Shown: one piece after another, positions 46,734 through 55,897 of the stretch
Layout: each line of letters starts with the position of its first letter
How positions within the stretch are numbered: the stretch's first letter is position 1
Source of the DNA: Brevibacterium sp. CCUG 69071
GTDB taxonomy: Bacteria; Actinomycetota; Actinomycetes; Actinomycetales; Brevibacteriaceae
Length of the DNA: 64,000 nt
Direction of reading: 5' to 3'
NCBI RefSeq assembly: GCF_021023135.1
Contig: NZ_PGFV01000001.1
Span: 186,001-250,000, forward strand
The notes under the pieces: generated by a model
What the model was told of the DNA's origin: nothing
What the model saw: only the letters and a program-made list of their open reading frames with translations
Database searches by the model: none
Program-made: the position numbers and the translations under genes

Positions 46734-47732
46734 ATGGACCCGAACCTTCTGGCCGAACTGCATGGTGACGACTGGCGAGAGCTGTCCATGCTGGCGAAGA
46801 AGAACACGCTCAGTCCCTCCCAGACCCAGCGCTTCCTCGACCTCTACCGCAGCGCCTCGAAGGATCTCTCCCGGATCATGACGACGGCCCCCGACTCTCT
46901 TGAGGCCGCCCGCCTGTCCGCGATCGTCCACCGCTCCCGCAACCATCTCTCCGCGGTTCCCTCCGGCGGCCTGTCGGGCCTGTCGCGGTTCTTCGTCGTC
47001 AGCCTGCCGCTGTCGATCTACCGGCTGCGCTGGGACTTCGCCATCGTCGCCGCGAGCTTTCTCGCTCTCGCCGTACTGTCGGGACTCTGGGCGGGAATGC
47101 ACCCAGAGGTGCTCGAGACCTTCGGCGACCGGGCCTACCGTCAGCAGTTCGCCGAACACGATTTCGTCAACTACTACAAGGAGAACCCGAACGGATTCTT
47201 CGCCGTGGGGGTGTGGACGAACAACGCCTGGATCGCCGTGCAGTTCGTGCTGCTCGGCATCACCGGAGTCTTCGTCGTGCAGGGCATCTTCGTCAATGCG
47301 GTCAATGTCGGCTTCTCGGCGGCCATGATGTTCGAGTTCGACAAGGGCGCCGACTTCTTCCTCTACATCCTGCCCCACGGCATCCCGGAGATCAGCTGCA
47401 TCATCCTGGCGGCCGCGGCGGGCCTGCGCCTGTTCTTCGCCTGGGTCATCCCCGGCCCGCAGCTGCGCCGGAACAAGCTGGCCTCCGAGGCCAGGTCCCT
47501 GCTCACCGTGGCCGGCGGTCTGGTCCTTCTGCTCTTCGGCTCGGGACTGATCGAGGGCTTCGTCACCCCGAACCCGATCCCGCCCGTGCTCAAGATCGTC
47601 ATCGGCGTGCTCTACACGGCGGCCGTCATCGTCTACGCCCGGCACTTCGGCCGGCGTGCGGCGCGGGCCGGACTCACCGCCGATCTCGATGAGCACCAGG
47701 CCGGGTACTCCATCCTGGCCACCGACCGCTGA
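46734..47732 (+). CDS. Stage II sporulation protein M (SpoIIM/DUF95) family membrane protein
   Basis: 332 residues. The N-terminal cytosolic helical part (about 1-100) is followed by six or so membrane segments with the family text FVNYYKENPNGFFAVGVWTNNAWIAVQFVLLGITGV and LPHGIPEISCIILAAAAGL. SpoIIM in Bacillus drives peptidoglycan degradation during engulfment, but actinobacteria outside sporulators keep this family next to MoxR/DUF58 and RDD genes. ATG 46734 with the -10 box seven bases before. Confidence 0.88.
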   Translation: MDPNLLAELHGDDWRELSMLAKKNTLSPSQTQRFLDLYRSASKDLSRIMTTAPDSLEAARLSAIVHRSRNHLSAVPSGGLSGLSRFFVVSLPLSIYRLRWDFAIVAASFLALAVLSGLWAGMHPEVLETFGDRAYRQQFAEHDFVNYYKENPNGFFAVGVWTNNAWIAVQFVLLGITGVFVVQGIFVNAVNVGFSAAMMFEFDKGADFFLYILPHGIPEISCIILAAAAGLRLFFAWVIPGPQLRRNKLASEARSLLTVAGGLVLLLFGSGLIEGFVTPNPIPPVLKIVIGVLYTAAVIVYARHFGRRAARAGLTADLDEHQAGYSILATDR

Positions 47733-47765
47733 CCCACTGACCGCTGACCCGCTGACCGCTGACCC
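47724..47765 (+). repeat. Short direct repeats after spoIIM
   Basis: ACCGCTGACCC is repeated at about 16-bp intervals around the stop codon. They lie between convergent genes; function unclear. Confidence 0.7.
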
Positions 47766-47774
47766 TTCGTCCGC

Positions 47775-49061
47775 TCAGAGCCTGCCGGTGGCCTTGAGGT
47801 TGATGTAGAGATCCGCGAGAGCCCCCGGCAGATCCTCGGGGGAGTCGGTGACCGACTGGACGCCGATGCCGCGCAGTCGGGTCTGCAGCGACCTGCTCCT
47901 CAGCAGCTCGGCCTCTGCGGCGGCCGCGGTGAAGATCTCCTCGGCGTCCTCGCGGTGTCCGGCGAGCTCGTGCAGATCCGGATCGTCGACGGCGGCGAGG
48001 ACCAGCCGATGCCGCGCGAGCAGTGTCGGCAGCACCGGCAGGATCTCCTCGGAGACGCTGCCTTCGTCGAGGGCGGTGACGAGGACGACGAGGGCGTGCT
48101 GGCGTGAGGTCGACACCACCGCCGAGGCGATCTGCTCCCAGTCGGCATCGTAGAGTTCGGGATGGACCGGGGTCAGCGCCACGGAGAGATCGTGGACCGG
48201 GTCCTTTGACCGATGGCTCGAGGCGATCGCCCGGACCCGTGCATCGGCGACGATCACGTCGACCCTGTCGCCGGCACCTGCGGCCAGTGCGGTCAGGAGC
48301 AGCGAGGCCTCCAAGGCGGCATCGAAGACCGTCCCGTCCCCGCAGCGGCGAGCCGAGAGCCGCGAGGAGTCGACGACGATGACGACGCGGCGGTCACGCT
48401 CGGGCCGCCAGGTCTTGACCACCAGATCCTGGGAGCGTGCACTGGCCCGCCAGTCGATGGAGCGCACATCATCGCCGTCGACATAGTCGCGTAGGGAGTC
48501 GAATTCCGTGCCCATGCCGCGGATCATCACCGCCGACCTGCCGTCGAGTTCGCGCAGCTTCTGCGTCTTCGAGGGCAGTTCGCGGCGGGACACGAACGGC
48601 GGCAGCACGCGCACGATCGCCGGCACATCGAAGCTCTTCTGCCTCTCGACGAGACCGAGCAGGCTGCGGGAGCGGATCGTCACCTTGTCCGCGTGCAGGG
48701 CACCGCGTCGGGTGGGACGCAGGACGGTGCGCACCTGCACCTGCTCGCCGGGGGCAAGATCATGGCGTGAGCGCGTGTCCACCGCGCCGGCGCTCGGCGC
48801 CCAGGCATCGCGGACGCGCACGCGCAGGCGTCGCGGCGAATCGTTGACCAGCGAGAGAATGCAGTGGGTGGAGTCGCCGAGCCTGACCATCGGTCCCGGG
48901 GTGCGCTGGAGTCCGGGCAGCCTCGGCGGGGGAACCAAGAAGAAGTCGACCACGGCGGCGATGACGATGACCGCGGCCACGACGACCGCGGAAACCCACC
49001 CCGGCATGAGCATGACGGGGATCAGCCCGATGAGGGCGAGCAGGAGCAGGCGGGTCGTCAT
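47775..49061 (-). CDS. DUF58 domain protein (vWA-like, MoxR partner)
   Basis: 428 residues. Two N-terminal membrane segments (about 3-42), a beta-rich middle and the DUF58 core: GTEFDSLRDYVDGDDVRSIDWRASARSQDLVVKTW (about 185-220), then a vWA-like fold starting VVIVVDSSRLSARRC (MIDAS-like DxSxS) and TALDEGSVSEEIL. These proteins work with MoxR AAA ATPases as chaperone-like complexes. The ATG directly abuts the moxR stop (no gap). Last gene of the five-gene minus-strand operon. Confidence 0.88.
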   Translation of the reverse strand: MTTRLLLLALIGLIPVMLMPGWVSAVVVAAVIVIAAVVDFFLVPPPRLPGLQRTPGPMVRLGDSTHCILSLVNDSPRRLRVRVRDAWAPSAGAVDTRSRHDLAPGEQVQVRTVLRPTRRGALHADKVTIRSRSLLGLVERQKSFDVPAIVRVLPPFVSRRELPSKTQKLRELDGRSAVMIRGMGTEFDSLRDYVDGDDVRSIDWRASARSQDLVVKTWRPERDRRVVIVVDSSRLSARRCGDGTVFDAALEASLLLTALAAGAGDRVDVIVADARVRAIASSHRSKDPVHDLSVALTPVHPELYDADWEQIASAVVSTSRQHALVVLVTALDEGSVSEEILPVLPTLLARHRLVLAAVDDPDLHELAGHREDAEEIFTAAAAEAELLRSRSLQTRLRGIGVQSVTDSPEDLPGALADLYINLKATGRL

Positions 49062-50159
49062 TCAGCGGGGGACTTCGGTCGTCGCGACGATCGAATCGAG
49101 CACCTGGCCGACGCTGAGACCGTCCATCTGCGCCTCGGGCCGCAGAATCACGCGATGCCCCAATGTCATGTGGATCAGGGCCTTGACGTCATCGGGGGTG
49201 ACGTAGCTGCGGCCGGCCAACCAAGCGTAGGCGCGGGCGGCGCTGAGCATGCGGGTGGCGCCGCGCGGTGAGACTCCCAGCGCCAGGGACGGGGCCTGTC
49301 GGGTGGCTCGCGCGAGATCGACGATGTAGGTGATCACCTGCGGTGCGATGTAGATCCCGGCGATGCGCTCCCGGGCCTGGTGGACCATCGCCGCATCCGC
49401 GACCGGGGACAGGCCCGCCTCGGCGAGGTGGGAGGCGTCGAAGCCGCGGGCGTGTCGGTCGAGGATCTCGAGCTCACGTTCGCGTTCGGGCAGACCGAGG
49501 ACGAGTTTGAACAGGAAGCGGTCGAGCTGAGCCTCGGGCAGGGGATAGGTGCCTTCGTACTCGAGCGGGTTCTGCGTGGCCGCGACCATGAAGGGCTCCG
49601 GCAGGCTGCGGGGGCTGCCGCCGACGGAAACCTGGTGTTCCTCCATCGCCTCGAGCAGAGCGGACTGGGTCTTCGGCGGGGTGCGGTTGATCTCATCGGC
49701 GATGAGGATGTTCGTGAACACGGGACCCGAGCGGAACTTGAAGTCCGAGGCCGAGGCATCGTAGACCAGGGAGCCGGTGACATCGCTGGGCATGAGGTCG
49801 GGGGTGAACTGGATGCGGGAGCTGTCGAGGCTGACCGAGGTGGCGAAGCTGCGCACGAGCAGGGTCTTCGCCACACCGGGCACGCCCTCGAGGAGGACGT
49901 GGCCCTGGCACAGCAGCGCGATGAGCATGCCGGTCACGGCCTCGTCCTGACCGACCACGGCCTTCGCAATCTGGGTGCGCACCCCGGCGAACGCCTCCCG
50001 CAGCGGGTCCGCCTCCTGCACCTGCTGCGTCTCCTGCACCTGCTGCGGCTGCTGCACCTGCTGAGAGGGCTGGGGTTCTGCGGTCGGAGACCGGACAGCG
50101 TCGGCTCGGACGTCCTGTGGCTGCGCGGGGGTGGGGTTCTCGTTGGGCGTCTGGGTCAT
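49062..50159 (-). CDS. MoxR-family AAA+ ATPase
   Basis: 365 residues. Walker A GVPGVAKT (92-99), Walker B ILIADEINR, sensor 1 ATQNPLEYEGTYPLPEAQLDRF, and sensor 2 SPRGATRML are all intact. MoxR ATPases help assemble or activate protein complexes together with vWA proteins such as the DUF58 neighbour. Residues 1-50 are a Gln/Val-rich low-complexity tail (VQQPQQVQETQQVQE) from short DNA repeats at 50016-50066, absent from typical MoxR. The stop abuts the DUF58 gene and the start overlaps DUF4350 by four bases. Confidence 0.93.
   Translation of the reverse strand: MTQTPNENPTPAQPQDVRADAVRSPTAEPQPSQQVQQPQQVQETQQVQEADPLREAFAGVRTQIAKAVVGQDEAVTGMLIALLCQGHVLLEGVPGVAKTLLVRSFATSVSLDSSRIQFTPDLMPSDVTGSLVYDASASDFKFRSGPVFTNILIADEINRTPPKTQSALLEAMEEHQVSVGGSPRSLPEPFMVAATQNPLEYEGTYPLPEAQLDRFLFKLVLGLPERERELEILDRHARGFDASHLAEAGLSPVADAAMVHQARERIAGIYIAPQVITYIVDLARATRQAPSLALGVSPRGATRMLSAARAYAWLAGRSYVTPDDVKALIHMTLGHRVILRPEAQMDGLSVGQVLDSIVATTEVPR
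50016..50066 (-). repeat. Short tandem repeats coding a Gln-rich MoxR N-terminus
   Basis: Repeats of CTGCACCTGCTG and variants, 9-18 bp period, coding CAG-CAG-GTG type codons on the minus strand. In-frame and likely variable between strains. Confidence 0.75.
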
Positions 50160-51409
50160 GGGATCTCACTTTCGATGCGGGTGAGCAGGTGGACGAGGTC
50201 GGTCAGTTCGGCGTCCGTTCTCGGCGCCGCCGAGACGAAGACCGATTCGATCTGGGCCGGGTCCCGGCCGGTCTTGTACGCGATCTGCGACAGGATGTCC
50301 GGCGCCCGGGTCTCGGGGCCCAGGGCCAGCCGCTTGGCGATCCGGAGCAGGGCCGCCGTGCGCAGAGTGTGGAGAGCGCCGAGGCGGTCATGGCTGCGTG
50401 CCGACAGGGCGGCCCGACCGTGCACGGTCTCGACCGCGGGAACGACGGCGGGCAGACGTTCGAGCGCCAGCGGTCCGAATCTGCGCCCGAGGACGAGCAG
50501 CACGATGAGCACGCAGGGCAGAAGCCAGACGGCACCGGCGATGAACCAGCTGGGCACATAGTCCAGCGTCGACGGCGGCGTGTCCTCGGCCCCGCTCTGC
50601 TGCGGATAGTAGACGACGAGGTGGGAGCTGCCGGACAGCTCGGAGAGCACCAGCGAGGCGTTGCCCTCCTCGTCGATGGTCTGGTTCATCGCCCATTCCG
50701 GGTTGCCGATGACGGTCAGGGGAACGTCCCCGCCCTCATCGACGATGAGCTGTCCGCGAGCTGAGCCGGGTGCCACCTCGGTGCCGTCGACCTCTTCGAC
50801 TCCAGGACCGGTCAGCGGATAGCAGGCGCTCAGCCCCGAGGTGCCCTTCTCTGCCTCGGCATATTCGACCTCTCCGGTGCTCACCGCTCCGGCGGCCTGG
50901 GCGCTGGGCACCGGGCAGTTCGGCTGAGAGACGGCATCGGGGCTGCCCAGGGGGCGGAGGTTGTCGTTGACGGTGATCCGGTCGGTGAAGCTCTCGACCG
51001 TCGAACCGGGGTCGATGAGCACGAGGCCGTTGCCGTTCTCGGCCAGCGTCGATTCGAGGCCGGCGATGTCGCCGGGAGAGAGGACCTCGGAGTTCGCGGG
51101 AATCAGCAGCGTGGTGTCGGAGCGGCCGGCGGACTGCTTCGCCTCCTCGCCGTCCTCGGTGGTGGTCACCTCGACGCCGTGTTCGCGCAGGGTCTCGACC
51201 ATGGCCTTGCCGCCGCCGCGGGACGTCGAATCGTAGTGCAGCGGATCGTCCTCCCCCCGGTCGGAGGTCATGAGCATCGTCACGATGACGGTGATGAGGA
51301 TGACGACCGCGGCGGCGATCCAGACCCCGGCTGAACGCAGCCGAGCGCTCAGCGGCACCGCTGCCGTGGTCCGTGCGCCGCGGAGCGCGACGTCGAGTCC
51401 GGCGCTCAT
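50156..51409 (-). CDS. DUF4350 domain protein (membrane)
   Basis: 417 residues. One N-terminal membrane helix (about 28-46), an extracellular domain (about 50-280) with DUF4350 text (YDSTSRGGGKAMVETLREHGVEVTTT, LLIPANSEVLSPGDIAGLE, GLVLIDPGS), a second helix (about 287-310), and a cytosolic part. It sits between MoxR and DUF4129 genes with four-base overlaps on both sides, the standard order in actinobacteria. Function unknown; it is probably the membrane component served by MoxR/DUF58. Confidence 0.85.
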   Translation of the reverse strand: MSAGLDVALRGARTTAAVPLSARLRSAGVWIAAAVVILITVIVTMLMTSDRGEDDPLHYDSTSRGGGKAMVETLREHGVEVTTTEDGEEAKQSAGRSDTTLLIPANSEVLSPGDIAGLESTLAENGNGLVLIDPGSTVESFTDRITVNDNLRPLGSPDAVSQPNCPVPSAQAAGAVSTGEVEYAEAEKGTSGLSACYPLTGPGVEEVDGTEVAPGSARGQLIVDEGGDVPLTVIGNPEWAMNQTIDEEGNASLVLSELSGSSHLVVYYPQQSGAEDTPPSTLDYVPSWFIAGAVWLLPCVLIVLLVLGRRFGPLALERLPAVVPAVETVHGRAALSARSHDRLGALHTLRTAALLRIAKRLALGPETRAPDILSQIAYKTGRDPAQIESVFVSAAPRTDAELTDLVHLLTRIESEIP

Positions 51410-52167
51410 GAGACGCTCGCCTCGCGGTGGCGGGAGCTCGGATCGTCGGCGTGACGGTGCGCCGCGGGCAGAGCGCTCAGTGACCGGTCGAGGTCGAGGA
51501 GCCGCGAATAGCTTGTGTTGCTCGCCGGGTCAGGGCGGTGCTGCGTCGTGGTCGCGTCTCCGGAGCCGGCGTCGTCGGAGGCCTCGCCGAAGAGGAGCTC
51601 ATTGAACACCTCGGCGACCCACCGCAGTTCGGACGCGTGCTCGGGCAGGTCCGCCCCCGCCGTGCGGGAGAGTTCGCTGGCGGTCGAGGAGGAGTCGAGA
51701 GACACGATCTGTTTGAGGGACAGGAGAGCGAAGATCGCCCGCGCCTGATCGACAACCGCGGTGCGGAAGTCTCCGGCCGCTGCCGCGGCTGCGGCGCTGC
51801 GCCTCCACGGCTCGGGTTCGGGCACCGCCACCACCGGGTCGAAGGCGGCGAGGGGAAAGCGGGTGCGGCGCAGGCCGACGCGGCGGACCCGCCACACGAT
51901 GAGAGCGATGATCCCGGCCACGACGATGACGACGAGGAGCAGCAGCCAGGGGGAGTTCCCGCGCAGGGCCGCGCCGAGCAGCGACTCCCATACCCCTTCG
52001 AGCCAGCGTCCGATCTGCTCGAGCGGGGTGAGGTCGTTCTCGGAATACTCGCTTTTCGAGAGTTCCCGTTCGACCCATTCGCGCCCCGTGTCACGGTCGA
52101 TCACGGCTCCCTGGTCAGGCAGTGCGGACAGGGCGGCGCCGAGGTGGCTGAGCGTGGGCAGGCTCAT
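51406..52167 (-). CDS. DUF4129 domain protein (membrane)
   Basis: 253 residues. A single membrane helix (about 72-92, LLLLVVIVVAGIIALIVW). The DUF4129 signature near the C-terminus is AELSRTAG-like text (TASELSRTAGADLPEHASELRWVAEVFNELLFGEA). The start at ATG 52167 is chosen because it overlaps the upstream gene's stop by four bases; extending further upstream would run into that gene. Function unknown. Confidence 0.82.
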   Translation of the reverse strand: MSLPTLSHLGAALSALPDQGAVIDRDTGREWVERELSKSEYSENDLTPLEQIGRWLEGVWESLLGAALRGNSPWLLLLVVIVVAGIIALIVWRVRRVGLRRTRFPLAAFDPVVAVPEPEPWRRSAAAAAAAGDFRTAVVDQARAIFALLSLKQIVSLDSSSTASELSRTAGADLPEHASELRWVAEVFNELLFGEASDDAGSGDATTTQHRPDPASNTSYSRLLDLDRSLSALPAAHRHADDPSSRHREASVS

Positions 52168-53219
52168 GCGCGGGATCCCTCCTCGGCACGGATGAGTTCG
52201 AGGTCGTAGCCTTCCGTGCGCATCCTCTGATCGAAGGTGCAGACGCAGACGAGGCAGGCGAAGTAGGCGAAGAGGACGGCCGAGGAGATCAGCGTCAGTC
52301 CCAGGACCACGGCACTGATGCCGATCCCGACCGCCAGGATCGTGGTGGAATCGCTGAGCAGCGCCGTGGCCCCTCCCAGCACCGCCATGAGGATGAAGAC
52401 GAAGGGTCCGATGATCAGCTGCACGAGCTGATTGGACAGGAAGTAGCCGAGTGCGAGCTGGCCGAAGGTCCGCCAGAAGCCGCGTCCCGTCAGACGCCAG
52501 GAGCGGGAGAGCGCGGCACGGATGCCGAGGCGTTCGACCGCGATCGTCGTCCCGAGGAACGCGGAGCGCAGATTGAGCCAGATGAGCGCGCACAGCCACA
52601 GCAGCACCGCGATGACCGCGCAGACGACGGCGAGGATCGGATTGTCGAAGATCGCCAGCAGCATCGCGGGCAGGCTCAGCAGAATGAGCAGGCCGAGGTT
52701 GATGCCGCTCATCAGCAGCGTCGCAAGGATCAGCGACCAGCGTCTTCCGCGCAGCCCTGCCCAGGCCTGTGTCAGCGTCGTCTTACGGGCGCCGAAGGAA
52801 TTCTGCGCCCCGGCCGCACTCAGCCCGGCAAGCAGATGGACGATGCCGAGGCTGAGCAGGCTGATCGCGAAGGATCCCAACTGCGCGAGCATGAGGAATC
52901 CTGACATGGCCTCGTCATTGCCCATGACATCCGTAAGGAAGGGCAGGAACCTGAGCGCGGCGAATGTGCCGACGGCCGTGAGCAGGAGAGTCCAGAGCGT
53001 GAACACGATGAGGGCGGCGCCGATGGTCAGCCCGGGAATGAAGCGCAGCAGCCGGAACCCGGAATCGAGGACTTCGAAGAACGTCAGCGGTCGCTTGGCG
53101 AGGACTCCGCGCGGGGCGGGCGGTCGCCACTCGTGATGCCCTGCCTCCTGCTGACGCTCCTGCCACCGGCCGGTCTGCCAGTTCACCTCGGAGGTCCATG
53201 CGTTCGCTCGTCCCATCAC
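52164..53219 (-). CDS. Polytopic membrane protein (glycerophosphodiester phosphodiesterase membrane-domain-like)
   Basis: 351 residues. A 45-residue hydrophilic N-terminus is followed by six hydrophobic segments, with text resembling the membrane domain of GlpQ-like proteins (PLTFFEVLDSGFRLLRFIPGL, RLGIRAALSRSWRLTGRGFWRTFG). No catalytic phosphodiesterase domain is present. First gene of the DUF4129-DUF4350-MoxR-DUF58 operon. GTG 53219 is preferred over ATG 53216 because CAGGAT lies six bases before it, the same arrangement as the RDD gene. Role unknown. Confidence 0.72.
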   Translation of the reverse strand: MMGRANAWTSEVNWQTGRWQERQQEAGHHEWRPPAPRGVLAKRPLTFFEVLDSGFRLLRFIPGLTIGAALIVFTLWTLLLTAVGTFAALRFLPFLTDVMGNDEAMSGFLMLAQLGSFAISLLSLGIVHLLAGLSAAGAQNSFGARKTTLTQAWAGLRGRRWSLILATLLMSGINLGLLILLSLPAMLLAIFDNPILAVVCAVIAVLLWLCALIWLNLRSAFLGTTIAVERLGIRAALSRSWRLTGRGFWRTFGQLALGYFLSNQLVQLIIGPFVFILMAVLGGATALLSDSTTILAVGIGISAVVLGLTLISSAVLFAYFACLVCVCTFDQRMRTEGYDLELIRAEEGSRA

Positions 53220-53225
53220 CTGTCA

Positions 53226-53345
53226 ATCCTGCCATGATTTCGAGGTTCGTGCCGAGCGCGGATGACGCCGTCGCGTCCTCGACGACGTCTGCCATATAGG
53301 GTAGGAGTGTCGAGAACGGAAGAACAGACGAGTGTAAGGGACAAT
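53226..53345. promoter_or_regulatory. Divergent promoter region of the membrane operon and mtrA
   Basis: Minus strand CAGGAT (53226-53231) lies six bases before GTG 53219. Plus strand GACAAT (53340-53345) lies six bases before the mtrA ATG; a second possible -10, TAGGGT (53297-53302), would give a leader of about 48 bases. Confidence 0.5.
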
Positions 53346-53351
53346 GGGAGC

Positions 53352-54032
53352 ATGAACGCTCGTATCCTGGTAGTTGATGATGACACGGCTTTGGCCGAAA
53401 TGATCGGAATTGTGCTCAAAAGCGAGGGCTTCGAACCTTTCTTCTGCGCCACCGGCGATCAGGCCTTCGACGAATTCCAGAAGGTCGGCCCGGACCTCGT
53501 GCTCCTCGATCTCATGCTGCCCGGCAAGGACGGTCTCGAGGTGTGCCGCGAGATCCGCGAGGTGTCCTCGGTCCCGATCATCATGCTCACCGCGAAGTCG
53601 GACACCGTCGATGTCGTCCTCGGCCTCGAGTCCGGGGCCGACGACTATGTGCCCAAGCCGTTCAAACCCAAGGAGCTCATCGCCCGGGTGCGGGCCCGTC
53701 TGCGTATCTCCGAACCGCAGGCCCCTGAGCTGCTCACCGTCGGCGACGTCGTCGTCGATGTGGCCGGTCACACCGTGACCAAGGGCGGATCGCCGATCTC
53801 CCTGACCCCGCTCGAATTCGACCTGCTCGTGGCCCTGGCCCGCAAACCCTGGCAGGTGTTCTCCCGGGAGACCCTCCTCGAAGAGGTCTGGGGCTACCGG
53901 CACGCGGCCGACACCCGACTCGTCAACGTCCACGTGCAGCGGCTGCGCTCGAAGATCGAACGCGACCCCGAGAAGCCCGACATCATCGTCACGGTCCGTG
54001 GAGTCGGATATAAGGCAGGCAGAGCCGCGTGA
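53352..54032 (+). CDS. mtrA: Two-component response regulator MtrA
   Basis: 226 residues, OmpR family. The receiver has acidic residues 9-11 (VVDDDT), phospho-acceptor Asp53 (LLDLMLPGKDG) and Lys102 (VPKPF); the winged-helix domain ends RTVRGVGYKAG-like (VRGVGYKAGRAA). The operon mtrA-mtrB-lpqB is unique to actinobacteria. MtrA controls cell-wall hydrolases, division and osmotic responses in mycobacteria and corynebacteria. The start is ATG 53352; the stop overlaps mtrB by four bases. Confidence 0.96.
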   Translation: MNARILVVDDDTALAEMIGIVLKSEGFEPFFCATGDQAFDEFQKVGPDLVLLDLMLPGKDGLEVCREIREVSSVPIIMLTAKSDTVDVVLGLESGADDYVPKPFKPKELIARVRARLRISEPQAPELLTVGDVVVDVAGHTVTKGGSPISLTPLEFDLLVALARKPWQVFSRETLLEEVWGYRHAADTRLVNVHVQRLRSKIERDPEKPDIIVTVRGVGYKAGRAA

Positions 54033-55897
54033 GCCGCGGGTCGGCTGCCGGCGGCGCCGTCCGCACCGCAGCCTCGGCGATCCGGACGTTCTGGAACTTC
54101 CTTCTCAGATCGTTCAGCCATTCTCTGCAGATCCGGATCGTCGTCCTCACCATCGTCCTCACCTCGGTGGCCATCTTCGGGGTGGGGACGTACATGTCCC
54201 AGCAGATCTCCCGCGGACTCTTCGACACGCGACTGAAGTCGCTGTCGTCCCAAGCCGATTCGATCGTGTCCGAGCTGCGGTCGCTGGCGCCCGTCGACGG
54301 CCAGGCGGTGACCCAGGAGACCCTGAGCTCGCAGCTGTCCTCGATCTACAACCGCTCGACCGGCTCCGTCTACTCGCTCACGCTCGAACCCAGCGATCCG
54401 AATTCCTCGTTCTCGACCATCAGCGCCGGACGCTCGAACTCGGAGGGGGCGAATGCGGACGTCCCGGTCAGCGACGAGCTCGAGGATGCGATCCGTCAAG
54501 CCCCCACTGACGACATGCTCTACCAGTCGGTGAATCTGCCCGACGGCACCGGCCCGGGACTGCTCATCTCCCAGGAGGTGCAGATTCCCAATGCCGGACA
54601 GTTCCAGCTCTACTATCTCGGCGATCTGACCGAACAGCAGAACACATTGGACTTCGTCCAGAAGTCGATGCTCGTGGCCGCCCTCGTCCTCGTCGTCCTC
54701 GTCGGCGCCGTGGCGTGGATCGTCACCCGTCTCGTCGTGACCCCGGTGAGAACCGGCGCCGAGGTGGCCCGGCTGATCGCCGACGGCGATCTCGATGAGA
54801 GGATGCCCGTCCACGGCAACGACGAAATCGCGGTGCTCGGCGAGAGCTTCAACGACATGGCCGATACGCTCCAGCACCAGATCCAGCAGATGGAGCGGCT
54901 CTCCGTGCTGCAGCGGCAGTTCGTCTCCGACGTCTCCCACGAGCTGCGCACGCCGCTGACGACGATCCGTGCCGCCGCCGACCTCATCTACGACTCGAGG
55001 GACGAGCTCGACCCGGTCACCGCCCGCAGCGCCGAGCTGCTCAACTCCCAGGCCGAGCGCTTCGACTCCCTGCTCTCCGACCTGCTGGAGATCTCCCGCT
55101 ACGACGCCGGCGCCGCCGCCCTCGTCGCCAAGCCCGTCGACGTCGGGGCGATCGTCACCGCCGTCATCGAAACCGTGTCCATGGTCGCCGACCAGATGTC
55201 GACGAACATCGTCGTCCATGCCCCCTCCTCACCGGTGATGGCCGAGGTCGATCGGGTGCGGATCACGCGGATCGTGCGCAACCTCGTGGTCAATGCGATC
55301 GAGCACGGAGAGGGCAACCCGATCGACATCTACGTCGCCTCCAACGCCGAGGCGGTAGCGGTCAGCGTCCGCGACCACGGTGTGGGGATGAACGAAGAGC
55401 AGGTCGAGCACGTCTTCGACCGGTTCTGGCGCGCGGATCCGGCCCGCAAGCGCACCCTGGGCGGTTCCGGCCTGGGATTGGCGATCTCGCTCGAGGACGC
55501 CCACCTGCACAACGGCTGGCTCCAGGTCTGGGGCAAGATCGGGGAGGGTTCGTGCTTCCGGCTGACGATCCCGCGACGACCCGACCAGGAGATCACCTCC
55601 TCCCCGCTGCCGCTGCCTCCACGTGATGCGCAGATCCAGGGGGCCGCGCTCGTGGCCGGACCTCTGTCCTCCGACGGATCCGTGCGCATCCAGACCGGGT
55701 CGATCCCGATCGTCGTCGAAGCCGATCAGGTGACTCCCACCGAGGGCGGGTACATTGACGAACCCGACACTCCCGCGGCCGCTAGGTCCCTGCCGATGGT
55801 TCCCGAAGCCTCGGAGGCGAGCCCCTCGGAATCCACGTCGAACGACAACAACGGGGACGAGCACGGTGAGAAGACCGACGAAGGAGGAACACGATGA
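54029..55897 (+). CDS. mtrB: Sensor histidine kinase MtrB
   Basis: 622 residues. TM1 (about 36-56), extracellular sensor (about 57-210), TM2 (about 212-232), HAMP, HisKA with His304 (DVSHELRTPL), and HATPase with N (RNLVVNAIEHG), G1 (DHGVGM) and G2 (GGSGLGLAI) boxes. The C-terminal 110 residues are hydrophilic and variable, longer than in some relatives. It phosphorylates MtrA in response to envelope or osmotic state. GTG 54029 overlaps the mtrA stop; ATG of lpqB overlaps its stop. Confidence 0.96.
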   Translation: MSRGSAAGGAVRTAASAIRTFWNFLLRSFSHSLQIRIVVLTIVLTSVAIFGVGTYMSQQISRGLFDTRLKSLSSQADSIVSELRSLAPVDGQAVTQETLSSQLSSIYNRSTGSVYSLTLEPSDPNSSFSTISAGRSNSEGANADVPVSDELEDAIRQAPTDDMLYQSVNLPDGTGPGLLISQEVQIPNAGQFQLYYLGDLTEQQNTLDFVQKSMLVAALVLVVLVGAVAWIVTRLVVTPVRTGAEVARLIADGDLDERMPVHGNDEIAVLGESFNDMADTLQHQIQQMERLSVLQRQFVSDVSHELRTPLTTIRAAADLIYDSRDELDPVTARSAELLNSQAERFDSLLSDLLEISRYDAGAAALVAKPVDVGAIVTAVIETVSMVADQMSTNIVVHAPSSPVMAEVDRVRITRIVRNLVVNAIEHGEGNPIDIYVASNAEAVAVSVRDHGVGMNEEQVEHVFDRFWRADPARKRTLGGSGLGLAISLEDAHLHNGWLQVWGKIGEGSCFRLTIPRRPDQEITSSPLPLPPRDAQIQGAALVAGPLSSDGSVRIQTGSIPIVVEADQVTPTEGGYIDEPDTPAAARSLPMVPEASEASPSESTSNDNNGDEHGEKTDEGGTR

